Shown: positions 42,819-52,202 of the stretch, piece by piece
Numbering within the stretch: position 1 is the first letter of the stretch
How the letters are laid out: the number at the start of each line of letters is the position of its first letter
Origin: JBEKYD01 sp049509915
Lineage (GTDB): Bacteria; Acidobacteriota; Terriglobia; Bryobacterales; Bryobacteraceae
NCBI GenBank assembly: GCA_049509915.1
Contig: JBEKZL010000010.1
Location: 1 to 53,638, forward strand
Length of the DNA: 53,638 bases
Direction: 5' to 3'
Program-made: the position numbers and the translations under genes
The notes under the pieces: model-generated
The model's input: only the letters and a program-made list of their open reading frames with translations
The model's database searches: none
What the model was told of the DNA's origin: nothing

Positions 42819-43874
42819 CTACGCGACGGCTGCTGCTGTCAGCGGCAAGTCATGCGTTCTCGGCTTCGGGACGCTATTGATCGTCTTTAGAATGCGTGAC
42901 ACGATCTGGTAGGGATCGCCTTCGGAGTTCGGGCGGCGATCTTCCAGATAGCCCCTGTAACCGTTCTTGATGAAATGAATCGGCATTCGAATCGAAGCGC
43001 CGCGATCGGATAGACCATAGCTGAACTTGTCGATGGCCTGCGTTTCGTGCAGCCCCGTCAGGCGCAGATGGTTATCCGGGCCGTACACGGCGATATGTTC
43101 GGCGACATTGTCGGCGAATGCCTTCATGAGGGCTTCAAAGTAATCCTTGCCGCCCACTTCGCGAAGGTATTTCGTCGAGAAGTTGCAGTGCATGCCCGAT
43201 CCATTCCAATCGCCCTTAATGGGTTTGCAGTGTAACTGGACGTCCACTTCGTACTTCTCACACAGACGCATCAAGAGGTAGCGGGCGGTCCAGGTGTCAT
43301 CGGCGGCCTTGGTTGAGCCTTTGGCGAAGATCTGGAATTCCCACTGGCCTTTCGCCACTTCAGCGTTGATGCCTTCGTGATTGATGCCGGCGGCAAGACA
43401 GAGGTCCCAGTGTTCATCCACGATGCGGCGGGCCAGGCTACCCATGTTTCTATAGCCAACACCGCAGTAATATGGTCCCTGGGGCGTAGTAGGGTGGCCG
43501 TCTTTCGGAAAGCCGAGAGGGCGCCCGTCATGGTAAAGAAAGTATTCCTGCTCCAGACCAGCCCAGAAGTGCGGGTCATCCTCGATCGTAGCGCGGGCAT
43601 TGGTGGAGTGCGGCGTGCCATCGGCGTGCATGACTTCGCTAAGAACGATGTACCCGTCCTTGCGGCTTCCATCGGGATACAAAGCCACGGGTTTCAGCAC
43701 GCAGTCGGAGCTTTTTCCCTCGGCCTGCATAGTGGAGCTGCCATCAAAACCCCAATTGGGTATATCGGCCAGGGTGGGTGGGTGCTCAAAAGCTTTTAAG
43801 AGGCTCTTGCCACGCAAATCAGGAACGGGCTTCTTGCCATCGAGCCAAATGTATTCGAGCTTGTATTTTGTCAT
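42819..43874 (-). CDS. glnII: Glutamine synthetase, type II (eukaryote-like)
   Basis: A 351-residue GSII (glutamate + ammonia + ATP to glutamine). The length is that of type II enzymes, against about 470 for GlnA type I. The signature segments are WGFDGSSTMQAEGKSSDC, LEQEYFLYHDGRPLG, GINAEVAKGQWEFQI, WNGSGMHCNFST and SDRGASIRMP. No adenylylation site of the type I form is present. The gene stands alone; a perfect dyad CCCCAG-C-CTGGGG lies at 44005-44017 upstream, but I see no clear sigma54 promoter. The call is firm. Confidence 0.95.
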   Translation of the reverse strand: MTKYKLEYIWLDGKKPVPDLRGKSLLKAFEHPPTLADIPNWGFDGSSTMQAEGKSSDCVLKPVALYPDGSRKDGYIVLSEVMHADGTPHSTNARATIEDDPHFWAGLEQEYFLYHDGRPLGFPKDGHPTTPQGPYYCGVGYRNMGSLARRIVDEHWDLCLAAGINHEGINAEVAKGQWEFQIFAKGSTKAADDTWTARYLLMRLCEKYEVDVQLHCKPIKGDWNGSGMHCNFSTKYLREVGGKDYFEALMKAFADNVAEHIAVYGPDNHLRLTGLHETQAIDKFSYGLSDRGASIRMPIHFIKNGYRGYLEDRRPNSEGDPYQIVSRILKTINSVPKPRTHDLPLTAAAVA

Positions 43875-44096
43875 ATGTTTCTCGCGGGACCGGTGAATTG
43901 AAGGATCTTCGCCAACTCCTGGGTTGGAATAGGTGAAGCGGGCTCCCGCGGACCGGGCAGGGGCGGACGGGCTTGCTTTCCTGTAATATCAAAGTCTAGC
44001 CGCACCCCAGCCTGGGGGTCCAATCAAATCTTTTGATCGATTCACAAACATTCCTGGATGGCAGGCGAACCACGCGGCCATGCGGCACGCGTTTCC

Positions 44097-46574
44097 CTAT
44101 TCCTCCCGCAGCGCCGAATTCGGGTCGAGGCAGGCTGCCCGGCGCGCGGGGATCCAGCTGGCGACCGCGGCGATTGCCAGGAACAGCGCCGCCATTGCCA
44201 GATAAGTCAGCGGATCGCCGGGCCTGGTGCCCACCAGCATGCTCTTAATCAGGCGCGTCAGGAACACGGCGAACACGCAGCCGACGGCCACGCCAGCCAG
44301 GCTCAGGCGCATTCCCTGGCCCACCACCAGGCGAAAGATGCGGGCTGGCGCGGCGCCCAGGGCCACACGCACGCCGATCTCCGCGGTGCGCTGCCGCACC
44401 ACCGTTGCCAGCACGCCGTAGAGGCCCACCCCAGCCAGTAGCGCCGCGAGCGTGGCGAAGACGCCGATCAGCAGCAGCGAAAACCGCGTCTGCGATTGGG
44501 CTTTCTCTACCAGTTGGTCCATTGGCTGCAATTCGCTCAGCAGGAGTTTGCGGTCGATCGTGGCAATGGCCGCGCGCGCGGGAGCGGCCACCGAAAGCGG
44601 GTCGCCAGCCGTGCGCAGCACCCAGCGGAATGCCGCCCCGTGGCCCAGAAAGCCATCGGTGAAATAGACCTGCTCGCGCCCCGGCTCCGCCAGCGAACTG
44701 CCCCGGATATGCCGGGCCACGCCGATGATTCGCACCCACTCTGGCTCCGGCGTCCGGATGCGAATCAGGATGCGCTTACCGATGGGGCTTTCGGCGCCGA
44801 AGGCTTTGCGGGCCAGGAATTCGTCCACCACCACCACGTTCTGGTCGGGAGCGTCATCGGCGTCGGTGAAGGCGCGGCCCTCCAGGATGGGGGTGCGAAC
44901 CGTTTGGAAATAGCCGGGCAGCACGATTAGGCTATCTACCGCCTGAAACTTGCTGGGATCGGCCAGAGCCGGCTCCAGGCCCCATCGGATGGGATAGAAG
45001 TCGCCGCCTAAAGCCAGCGGGTTGGTAGAGGAAACTGCCGTCACACCCGGCAGGGCGCCTAACCGTTCCCGGATCTGGCGGACGAGCGCGGCGCGCTGCT
45101 CAGGCTGAGGGCGGCCTTGACCACCGCCCACCATACTGAAGGTGAGCAAATGATGCGGGTCGAAACCGGGGTCGATACGGGTGAGCGCCTGAAAGCTGCG
45201 GAACATCAGCCCGGAGCCGATCAGCAGCACGAAGCACAGCGCCACTTCGGCCACCACCACCGCGTCGCGCAGCAGCCGGCCGCCTCCCAGGGCCGAGGTT
45301 CGCCCGCTCGAGCGCAGCACCTGGGCGATATCGGGACGCGAAGCGCGCAGCGCCGGGACGACGCCGAACAGTGCCGCCGCCGCCAGCCCGGCCAGGGCCG
45401 AAAATATCGTGACGGCGGGGTCGATGCGGATGCTGTCCAGGCGCGGCAGGTTGGCCGGCCCGATGGCTGTCAGCTCACGCAACCCCAGCCAAGCCAAGCC
45501 CACACCCAGCGCGGTGCCCGCCATGGCCACTAGCAGGGCTTCGGCCAGAATCTGCCGCACCAGCCGCCAGCGGTTGCCGCCCAGAGCGGTGCGAACGGCC
45601 AGTTCGCGCTCGCGCAGCGATGCCCGAACCAACATCAGGTTGGCGACGTTGGCGCAGGCGATCAGCAGCAGAAAGATCACCGCGCCCATGAGCGCCAGAA
45701 TCGCCGGCCGGGAACGCTCCACCACGTACTTTTGCATGGGCTCGACGCGGAGGTGATACCCGGCGGTTCGCTCGATCACGAAATCGCGCCTGGCCGCGTC
45801 GGCCACGTGCGACACCTCAGCCTGGGCGCGTTCCAGGGTCACGCCCTCGCGCAGCCTGCCGATGGATTGGAGCCAGAAGGAATTGCGCTCGCGGGGATCG
45901 TACCGCAAACGCGCGGCCATCCAGAAATCGGGTTTGGTTACTGCGTTGAATTGCGGCGGCAGAAGCAGTTCGAAGCCGGGCTGCAAGACGCCGATCACCA
46001 CGCCGCCATGGAAGGACTGCAAAGGGTGTCCCATGATGTCGCGGCTTCCGCCGAACCGGCGCTGCCAGAACTCGTAGCTCAGAATCACCATTTGGGGCGC
46101 CGCGGGCGCACCTCCCGGCTGGCCCGCGTCCGTCCGCGCCGCGGGCTGGCCATCCACATCGGTAAAATCGCGGCCCGCTACGATGCGCCCACCCAACAGC
46201 CGGAAAAAGTTGGGCGGAACAATGCCAAGGTGAACCTGCTCGTTGGTGCCGTCCTCCCGTTCCAACAAGCCGCGATCGGTCCACACCGCCGTGAAATCCT
46301 CGAACGCGCCGTGAGTCCCGTTGCGCAGATCCATGAAATCCGGCGTTGACATGGGGATGTCTCGCACGTTGCGCTGGCGCATGTCTGCGCACGCCAGCAC
46401 CAGTCGCTCCGGACTCTTGTACGGCAATGGCTGCAGCAGGACCGCGTGGGTGACGCTGAAAATCGCCGCCGCGGCGCCGATCCCCAGCGCGATCGTCACC
46501 ACCGCCATAATCAGGAATAACGGGCTCTTGCGCAGCGTGCGCGCCGCGTAAGCCAGATCCGCGAAAATACCCAT
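44097..46574 (-). CDS. ADOP-family ABC transporter permease (MacB/FtsX-like), copy 1
   Basis: An 825-residue permease with two fused MacB-type units: membrane helix near 20-40, a large periplasmic MacB_PCD domain, FtsX helices (about 275-420), a second periplasmic domain, and a second FtsX block at the C terminus. The start MGIFADLAYAARTLRKSPLF and end FLAIAAVASWIPARRAACLDPNSALREE are typical of acidobacterial duplicated orphan permeases, which lack a neighbouring ATPase, as here. Substrate unknown. It lies 265 bp downstream of a second ADOP gene on the same strand; their N-terminal and FtsX regions are clearly alike. Confidence 0.9.
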   Translation of the reverse strand: MGIFADLAYAARTLRKSPLFLIMAVVTIALGIGAAAAIFSVTHAVLLQPLPYKSPERLVLACADMRQRNVRDIPMSTPDFMDLRNGTHGAFEDFTAVWTDRGLLEREDGTNEQVHLGIVPPNFFRLLGGRIVAGRDFTDVDGQPAARTDAGQPGGAPAAPQMVILSYEFWQRRFGGSRDIMGHPLQSFHGGVVIGVLQPGFELLLPPQFNAVTKPDFWMAARLRYDPRERNSFWLQSIGRLREGVTLERAQAEVSHVADAARRDFVIERTAGYHLRVEPMQKYVVERSRPAILALMGAVIFLLLIACANVANLMLVRASLRERELAVRTALGGNRWRLVRQILAEALLVAMAGTALGVGLAWLGLRELTAIGPANLPRLDSIRIDPAVTIFSALAGLAAAALFGVVPALRASRPDIAQVLRSSGRTSALGGGRLLRDAVVVAEVALCFVLLIGSGLMFRSFQALTRIDPGFDPHHLLTFSMVGGGQGRPQPEQRAALVRQIRERLGALPGVTAVSSTNPLALGGDFYPIRWGLEPALADPSKFQAVDSLIVLPGYFQTVRTPILEGRAFTDADDAPDQNVVVVDEFLARKAFGAESPIGKRILIRIRTPEPEWVRIIGVARHIRGSSLAEPGREQVYFTDGFLGHGAAFRWVLRTAGDPLSVAAPARAAIATIDRKLLLSELQPMDQLVEKAQSQTRFSLLLIGVFATLAALLAGVGLYGVLATVVRQRTAEIGVRVALGAAPARIFRLVVGQGMRLSLAGVAVGCVFAVFLTRLIKSMLVGTRPGDPLTYLAMAALFLAIAAVASWIPARRAACLDPNSALREE

Positions 46575-46672
46575 TGAAGCTCTCCCCTCACCAAAAAATC
46601 GCTCCCGGCTTCCTCTTCAATTCGCGCGTCGGAGCCGCCACATTGTGACCTGCAACGCTGGGTGCTCCGGTG

Positions 46673-46717
46673 GTGGGGCAGGCGGTTCCGCCTGCCCGCC
46701 GGTTGTCAACCGGCGCC
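46673..46717 (+). repeat. Intergenic hairpin repeat (GTGGGGCAGG family), between the two ADOP genes
   Basis: GGGCAGGCGG-TT-CCGCCTGCCC followed by GCCGGTTG-T-CAACCGGC: the same two-hairpin plan as at 41947-41990 with compensating changes in both arms. Confidence 0.7.
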
Positions 46718-46839
46718 CCGGCACCCAGGGCCAAATCACCCACATGGAGAGCGTCTTCAACCAAGTGGTTCTTCCCAAGTTCCAAGCGGCACGCCCATGG
46801 AACCAAATTTGCCAGAGTCGGCGACCGCCGGTCTTCTGC

Positions 46840-49365
46840 CTACTCATACCGTAATGCAATCAGGGGATCGACTCGGGATGCGCGGTGGGCGGGCAGATAG
46901 CCGGCGACGGCCGCCACCAGCACCATCACGCCCAGCGCACAGGCCAGCGTAACGGGATCGGCGGGCTGCAGCCCGAAAAGCGTGCTCCGCACCAGGCGCG
47001 CCGCGGCCAGGCTGGCGGGTACACCGATGGCCAGCCCCACCGCGATCAGAATGCCGGTTTCGCGGAGGACCAAGCGGGCCACCGCGCCCCGCTGCGCCCC
47101 CAAAGCCATGCGAATGCCGATCTCGCCGGTGCGCTGCGCCACCGCGTACGAGAGCACGCCGTAGAGGCCGATCCCGGCCAGCAGCAGAGCCAGGGCGCCG
47201 AAGACGGTGGAAAGCTGCGCGATCAGCCGCTCCTGCCGCACAGTATCGTCGATCAACGCATCCATCGTCTTGATGCCGCCAATGGGGATGGTTGGGTCGA
47301 AGCCGAGAATTGCGCGCCGCGCCGCGTCCACCACGCGCGACGGATCGCCCGAAGTCCGAACCTCATAATTCAGAAACGGCGTGAATTCGCCCAGCCGCTG
47401 AAGCGCGGAGAGATAAAAGCGGCGGTCGATCGCGCGGCGCAGGCTATGATCGCGCGCGTCGCGCGCCACGCCGACAATCGTGAATGTTTTGCGGGTGTCC
47501 GGGAACTCGTCGGTGACGTGCTTGCCGAGGGGGCTGGCGCCGCCGAAGTAGAATTTGGCGAAGGACTCGTTCACTACGCAAACCGACTCGGCCGACTCCA
47601 CGTCGCGAGGACCGATTTCGCGCCCCAGCACGACCGGAATGCCCACGATGCGGAAGTAGTCCGGGCCCACCTGGTCGAAGCGGGCCTGCTTGTCCGCCTG
47701 CTTTCCGGGAGTGTATCCTTCCACCGAAATGACATCGCCGGATTCGCTGCCGCTGAACAGGCCATTCTGAGAATAGGTCACGGCGCGAACGCCGGGGATG
47801 CGGGCCAGGCGGTCTCGCAATTCGTTGTAGACCACCGGCAGGCGTTCGCCGGAATAGCCGGCGGAGAGCAGGTCGACGCCCACCAGCACCAGCCGTTCTC
47901 GCGGGTAACCCAGATTCACGCTTTCGAGGTTACTCAACGTTCGCAGGAACCAGCCTGCGCCGATCAGCAGCATCGCGGAAAGAGCGATCTGGCCGACGAC
48001 CAGCAGCTTGCCGGCACCCATGCGGCCAGTGCTGGCGGTGAGCCCGCGCCCGGCCTCCTTGAGCGTGCCCGCGACGTTGATTCCGGCCGAGCGCCAGGCG
48101 GGAGCGAATCCGAAGACGATACCGGTGGCGAGACACACGCCGATCGTGAACAGCAGCACGCGCAGGTCCGGACGAACGTCGAGCATCATCGTGTCGCCCG
48201 GATCGCTTACCAGGCGAATCAGCAGGCGGACTCCGGCGATAGCGAACAGCGCGCCAACGATCCCGCCGCCGATCGAAAGCATCAGGCTCTCGGTCAGGAA
48301 CTGGCGGACGATGCGGGCCCGGCGGGCGCCCAAGGCCAGGCGCACGCCCATTTCCTTCTGGCGCGAGGTGGCGCGGGCGAGCAGCAGGTTGGCCACGTTG
48401 GCGCAGGCGATCACCAGAACCAGCCCGACGAAGCCCATCAGCACGTAGAGGGGATTGGCGAAGTTGCCGCGCAGGTGGGACACCCCGTTGCCGGCGTCGT
48501 GCAGTTTGAGGTTTTGCTTGAGAACGCCCGGGTTGGTCCGGCTGATTTTAGAAAACTCCTCGGAGACGATTTGCTTGAAGACCACGTCCACGTTGGCCTG
48601 GGCCCCGCGGCGCGTGACGCCCGGTTTGAGGCGGCCGATCACATGCAGCCACATGACTTTTTCGGCGGTGTGGCCGGGATCGTCTTGAAGCCACATACGG
48701 CCGGGCATGACCAGAGGCTGCATGTCTAGCGGGATCCACACATCGGGCACGGTGCCGACAGCCTCGCCCAGAAAGTGCGGCTGCGCAATGCCGATGATGG
48801 TGAGGTCGGCCTTGCCGATGCGCATTGCCGAACCCAGAGCCGCAGTCGACCCATTAAACCGGCGCTGCCAGAAGGCGTAGCTGATCACGGCATAAGGAGC
48901 CGAGCCGGGGCCGTGCTCATCGGCCGGAGTGAACACGCGGCCGCCGAAAGCGGTGGTGCCGAGGACGGTGAAATAGCCGCCGCTGACGAGTCTGGTCCAG
49001 ACTTCTTCCTGCGGTTTCCCGTCCAGGCTGGCGTTGTTGCGCTCGAATTGGCTTTGGGCTGCGAACATTCCAGCAAAGACTCTCGTTTGGTCGCGCAGCC
49101 ATTCGAATTCGCGCGTGGAGAGACCGCCGCGCTCACCGGTGGAATATCCGATGCTGGTGCCGGATTCGGTGGGATCGGTGAGTGCGACCAGTTCGTGGGG
49201 ATTGACGACCGGCAACTGGCGCAGCAGCAAAGTGTCGATGAGGCTGAAAATCGCCGTGTTCGCCCCAATTCCCAGGGCCAGCGAGAGAATCGCAACCGCC
49301 GTGAACGCCGGGCTCTTGGCCAGCATGCGGGCACCGTAAACCAGATCCTGCCGGATTTCCTGCAT
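46840..49365 (-). CDS. ADOP-family ABC transporter permease (MacB/FtsX-like), copy 2
   Basis: An 841-residue relative of the neighbouring permease with the same double MacB_PCD-FtsX plan. It begins MQEIRQDLVYGARMLAKSPAF, has ALSLALGIGANTAIFSLIDTLLLR in the first helix region, FtsX helices near 300-420 (VLVIACANVANLLLARA) and ends GYLPAHRASRVDPLIALRYE. No ABC ATPase gene is adjacent. It starts 9 bp after the RNA methyltransferase stop, so the two may share a transcript. Transport role is inferred from the family only. Confidence 0.92.
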   Translation of the reverse strand: MQEIRQDLVYGARMLAKSPAFTAVAILSLALGIGANTAIFSLIDTLLLRQLPVVNPHELVALTDPTESGTSIGYSTGERGGLSTREFEWLRDQTRVFAGMFAAQSQFERNNASLDGKPQEEVWTRLVSGGYFTVLGTTAFGGRVFTPADEHGPGSAPYAVISYAFWQRRFNGSTAALGSAMRIGKADLTIIGIAQPHFLGEAVGTVPDVWIPLDMQPLVMPGRMWLQDDPGHTAEKVMWLHVIGRLKPGVTRRGAQANVDVVFKQIVSEEFSKISRTNPGVLKQNLKLHDAGNGVSHLRGNFANPLYVLMGFVGLVLVIACANVANLLLARATSRQKEMGVRLALGARRARIVRQFLTESLMLSIGGGIVGALFAIAGVRLLIRLVSDPGDTMMLDVRPDLRVLLFTIGVCLATGIVFGFAPAWRSAGINVAGTLKEAGRGLTASTGRMGAGKLLVVGQIALSAMLLIGAGWFLRTLSNLESVNLGYPRERLVLVGVDLLSAGYSGERLPVVYNELRDRLARIPGVRAVTYSQNGLFSGSESGDVISVEGYTPGKQADKQARFDQVGPDYFRIVGIPVVLGREIGPRDVESAESVCVVNESFAKFYFGGASPLGKHVTDEFPDTRKTFTIVGVARDARDHSLRRAIDRRFYLSALQRLGEFTPFLNYEVRTSGDPSRVVDAARRAILGFDPTIPIGGIKTMDALIDDTVRQERLIAQLSTVFGALALLLAGIGLYGVLSYAVAQRTGEIGIRMALGAQRGAVARLVLRETGILIAVGLAIGVPASLAAARLVRSTLFGLQPADPVTLACALGVMVLVAAVAGYLPAHRASRVDPLIALRYE

Positions 49366-49374
49366 ACATCCTTC

Positions 49375-50532
49375 CTACCGCCGTAGCCGCACCACCGTCT
49401 CCAGGTGATACGTCTGTGGAAACAAATCTACCAGAGTCATCCGATCGATGGCATAACCGCCGGCCGCCAAACCGGCCAGGTCCCGAGCCAATGTAGACGG
49501 GTCGCACGACACAACGGTTAGCCTCGGTGGCGCGAGCTCCACCAGTCGCCGCACTACGGCCTTTCCCAAGCCGGCCCGGGGAGGGTCCGCGAGCACGAAA
49601 TCGGGCGCGGTTTCGAGGTTGGCCAGGTAGGCTTCCACGCTGGCCTGCTCGGCCGTGATATTCGAGATCCCGGCTCGCTCGGCGTTGAACTTCAGGTCGC
49701 GCACCGCCGCGCCGCCGGTCTCCACCGCGGCCACGCGTTCGAACCGCCGCGCCAGCGGCAGCGTGAACAAGCCCACGCCGGCATACAGATCGAGCGCCGC
49801 CGAGCCCGCGTCGCCGCCCAGTGCGGTTTCCACCAGGTCATCGATCAGAAACCGGTTTACCTGGAAGAACGAATGCCGGCTCACCCGAAAGCGGCCCTGA
49901 TAATCCAGCACGCCATCCGCCAGCCCCGGAATGCGCTCGCCGCACCATTCGAAAAACCGGCGGGAGATGGGCCGCGCGGTTTCGAGCACGTTCAACTGCA
50001 GGCGCTCTTCGTCGGTGAACACTTCGAGGGTCTGGAGGAAGCTCGGCCAGCGGCGGTCGCGAGCCATCTCGGCGAATGTGGCGATGATCTGGTTCAGCCT
50101 GGGCGATGCCACCGGGCACCGCTCGATGGCGCAGAGCCGGTGCGAGCGCGCCTCCCGGTATCCCAGCGTGCCGCCATCCGCGTGCAACTGGACGCGGTTG
50201 CGGTAGCCGAACGGCTCGCGCATCAGCAGGCCGATCTCCTCCGGCGGGGCCATCTTGCCCACCCGTTCGATCACTTCGGCAAGGATGGCGCGCTTGGCGG
50301 CGAGCTGCGCGGGGTAGGGCAGGTGCTGGTAATGGCAACCGCCGCAGCGGCCGAAATACGGGCATTCCGCCGCCACACGCTCCGCCGCCGGCTGGACGAT
50401 TTCGACGGTACGCCCTTCCAACAACCCGCGCCGCTCGCGTTCCACTTCGACTCGCACGCGCTCGCCCGCCGCTACGTAAGGCGCCAGCACCACGCGGCCG
50501 TCCAGCCGACCCAGCCCATCGCCGCCGTACAC
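49375..50532 (-). CDS. RNA m5U methyltransferase, TrmA/RlmD family with TRAM domain
   Basis: A class I SAM-dependent RNA uracil-5-methyltransferase. It has an N-terminal TRAM RNA-binding domain, Fe-S ligands in ECPYFGRCGGCHYQHL, the SAM motif LDLYAGVGLFTLPLA, and the catalytic SCDPSTLARDL with the nucleophile Cys. QVNRFLID lies before the SAM motif as expected. GTG 50532 is the first standard start, yet the preceding codons in the same frame read IEVSIEKL, which is the usual first TRAM strand; no ATG, GTG or TTG lies between it and the in-frame TGA upstream. Translation may begin at a rare codon (ATC or CTG), or the N terminus is eroded. Confidence 0.9.
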   Translation of the reverse strand: MYGGDGLGRLDGRVVLAPYVAAGERVRVEVERERRGLLEGRTVEIVQPAAERVAAECPYFGRCGGCHYQHLPYPAQLAAKRAILAEVIERVGKMAPPEEIGLLMREPFGYRNRVQLHADGGTLGYREARSHRLCAIERCPVASPRLNQIIATFAEMARDRRWPSFLQTLEVFTDEERLQLNVLETARPISRRFFEWCGERIPGLADGVLDYQGRFRVSRHSFFQVNRFLIDDLVETALGGDAGSAALDLYAGVGLFTLPLARRFERVAAVETGGAAVRDLKFNAERAGISNITAEQASVEAYLANLETAPDFVLADPPRAGLGKAVVRRLVELAPPRLTVVSCDPSTLARDLAGLAAGGYAIDRMTLVDLFPQTYHLETVVRLRR

Positions 50533-50635
50533 CAGCTTTTCGATCGAAACTTCGATTCGGTTCTCGATTGCGTTCGCCCTTCACCATCAGATCACGAATC
50601 GCGCGGGCGGCGCTTGGGAGCCGTTACGGAGCACG

Positions 50636-51445
50636 TTACTTCAATCGCTCATCTAACGGCCGATCCGTGCGGAAGTACCTCTTGTACGCTGCAATCCAAT
50701 TCCCGGCGATTTCCTGCTGGGCCTCGGTCAAATCCAGGCTCCCATCGCACACCATCTCGCGAAGCCGGTCCTCCAAGGCGTCCTTCACCCGGGCGTTCCA
50801 TGCGGTAGCCGAATAAGAGTGGGGCCACAGATTGCGAATGTCATCCGCTCCTCCCAGTGCCGGAGTGACCAGATAGTCGACCTCATAGGCTTGCGGAGCG
50901 GCGCCCGCAATTCCGTACTCCTCGAAAACCTTGCGCTGCAACGCTACCGGAACGGCTTTATTCTTGGTATTCGGCTGAGCGCAGACAACTTCCCGACTTG
51001 CGAGGATGGCCGCCCCGGGGGTCAGGCGGGAATCGGGAACCGAAACAACTACCGTCCGCGCAAGCGGGCTGCCTTGGCGCCCCCCGGAGGAAAGGAGCAG
51101 AAGCAAACCGACAGCCGCGAGCGCAAACGCAGCCACAATCGCCCAGTTCAGTCCGTCGTGCATTAGCCCGAGCCACCCGGAGCGGGGCGACGCCGCGGAA
51201 AGTTCTGCGATCCGGGCTCGAAGCAGCGCGCGCGAGCTGGCTGCCGGCGGCGTCCTGGCATCCAATTCCCACTGGTGGACGCGAACAAAATCGGCGATGG
51301 CGCTTTCGATCTCCTGCCGCCGCGCGCGGCACTTCCAGCAGCCTTCCAGATGCGCTCGCACCGGTTTCGATTTGTCGTCGGGGAGTTCTCCCTCCACTTC
51401 CAGCAGTAACTCTTGGTCGGAAAGATGCGAATCTTCGTACTTCAT
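50636..51445 (-). CDS. Membrane zinc-finger anti-sigma protein fused to a degenerate HNH-like domain
   Basis: A 269-residue protein. Residues 1-60 form an anti-sigma zinc finger with His32, Cys36 and Cys39 (HLEGCWKC). A helix at about 101-120 crosses the membrane. The periplasmic or outer part (about 160-260) matches the HNH-nuclease-like family whose usual form is YE(I/V)DHLIPLELGG, then NLWPE, AHVKDxLE and a WIxAY end. Here it reads YEVDYLVTPALGG, NLWPHSY, ARVKDALEDRL and NWIAAYKRYF, so the catalytic His is Tyr191. It follows the sigma gene by 5 bp. I infer an anti-sigma factor whose sensor was built from a dead nuclease fold. Confidence 0.75.
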   Translation of the reverse strand: MKYEDSHLSDQELLLEVEGELPDDKSKPVRAHLEGCWKCRARRQEIESAIADFVRVHQWELDARTPPAASSRALLRARIAELSAASPRSGWLGLMHDGLNWAIVAAFALAAVGLLLLLSSGGRQGSPLARTVVVSVPDSRLTPGAAILASREVVCAQPNTKNKAVPVALQRKVFEEYGIAGAAPQAYEVDYLVTPALGGADDIRNLWPHSYSATAWNARVKDALEDRLREMVCDGSLDLTEAQQEIAGNWIAAYKRYFRTDRPLDERLK

Positions 51446-51450
51446 AAGCC

Positions 51451-52017
51451 TCACCGTTCGGCGGCGCGCGCGATGCGCGCCAGAGATCGGACCAGCGAAA
51501 GGGACACGCCGCCGAGGGAGATATCCAGGATCTCGGCGATCTCCCGATAGCGCAGTCCTTCGGCTCGCAGAAAAAGGCACCGCCGGTCCTGCTGCGGCAA
51601 TCCCTCTACAACGGCCAGCAAGCGTTGCCGGGTTTGATTGCCAACCGCCTGGGCCTCGGGATTCGGCCCCGGATCTACGGCAGCGTCTTCCACGCCGGTT
51701 TCCGCCCGCAGCCCGAAATCGCGGCGACTTCGGTGGCGATGCTTCAAGCCCAGGTTATGCGCAACCCGGAACAGCCAGCCGCGCAGGTTCTGGCGCGATC
51801 CGCCGCCTCGCAGATGCTGGAAAAGCGAAAGAAACACCTCCTGAATAACCTCCTCGCCATCCGGGAGCGCAAGACCGAAGCTGGATAAATAGCGCAGTAA
51901 AGGACCTCTGAACCGGTCGAAAAGCGCGACAACCTCGCCCTCCACGGAGTCCGGGCGGTCCGCCGACATCGCCTGCAAAACCGGTACCAAGGCCCGACCT
52001 GTGACACGAGACGCCAT
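51451..52017 (-). CDS. ECF-type RNA polymerase sigma factor
   Basis: A 188-residue sigma70 family ECF factor. Region 2 is FDRFRGPLLRYLSSFGLALPDGEEVIQEVF with LRGWLFRVAHNL; region 4 is LPQQDRRCLFLRAEGLRYREIAEILDIS. An alternative start at ATG 51969 (MSADRPDSV) would remove 16 residues and looks as likely. The next gene is its probable anti-sigma partner, and a TonB-dependent receptor gene is divergent, the arrangement used in cell-surface signalling. Confidence 0.9.
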   Translation of the reverse strand: MASRVTGRALVPVLQAMSADRPDSVEGEVVALFDRFRGPLLRYLSSFGLALPDGEEVIQEVFLSLFQHLRGGGSRQNLRGWLFRVAHNLGLKHRHRSRRDFGLRAETGVEDAAVDPGPNPEAQAVGNQTRQRLLAVVEGLPQQDRRCLFLRAEGLRYREIAEILDISLGGVSLSLVRSLARIARAAER

Positions 52018-52098
52018 GGAATATTTTACCCGGGCTCCGGCCGCTTTCGAATCGCGCGAAAGTGCTTTTCCGGACGGCGGAAGCGAAGCCGCTTATTT

Positions 52099-52108
52099 GG
52101 AATATTCC
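52099..52108. promoter_or_regulatory. Perfect palindrome in the sigma/receptor divergent gap
   Basis: GGAATATTCC is a 10-bp palindrome near the middle of the 185-bp gap between the ECF sigma gene and the receptor gene. It may be an operator; nothing else is certain there. Confidence 0.3.
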
Positions 52109-52202
52109 TCCGCCGCCAGTTTCGTTCAGTCTTTCTCTCGCTCCCCGGGAGCCGTGGGTAATCCGAAAAAGAAACTGAACAGGGAGTGCACTCAAGGAAT
52201 CT

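Noticed and set aside
43875..44096. A sigma54 promoter for glutamine synthetase
   Set aside because: No match to TGGCAC-N5-TTGC was found on the minus strand in this gap.
46885..48729. A 614-codon plus-strand open frame
   Set aside because: Antisense to the second ADOP permease; composition is His/Gln/Arg-rich without any domain.
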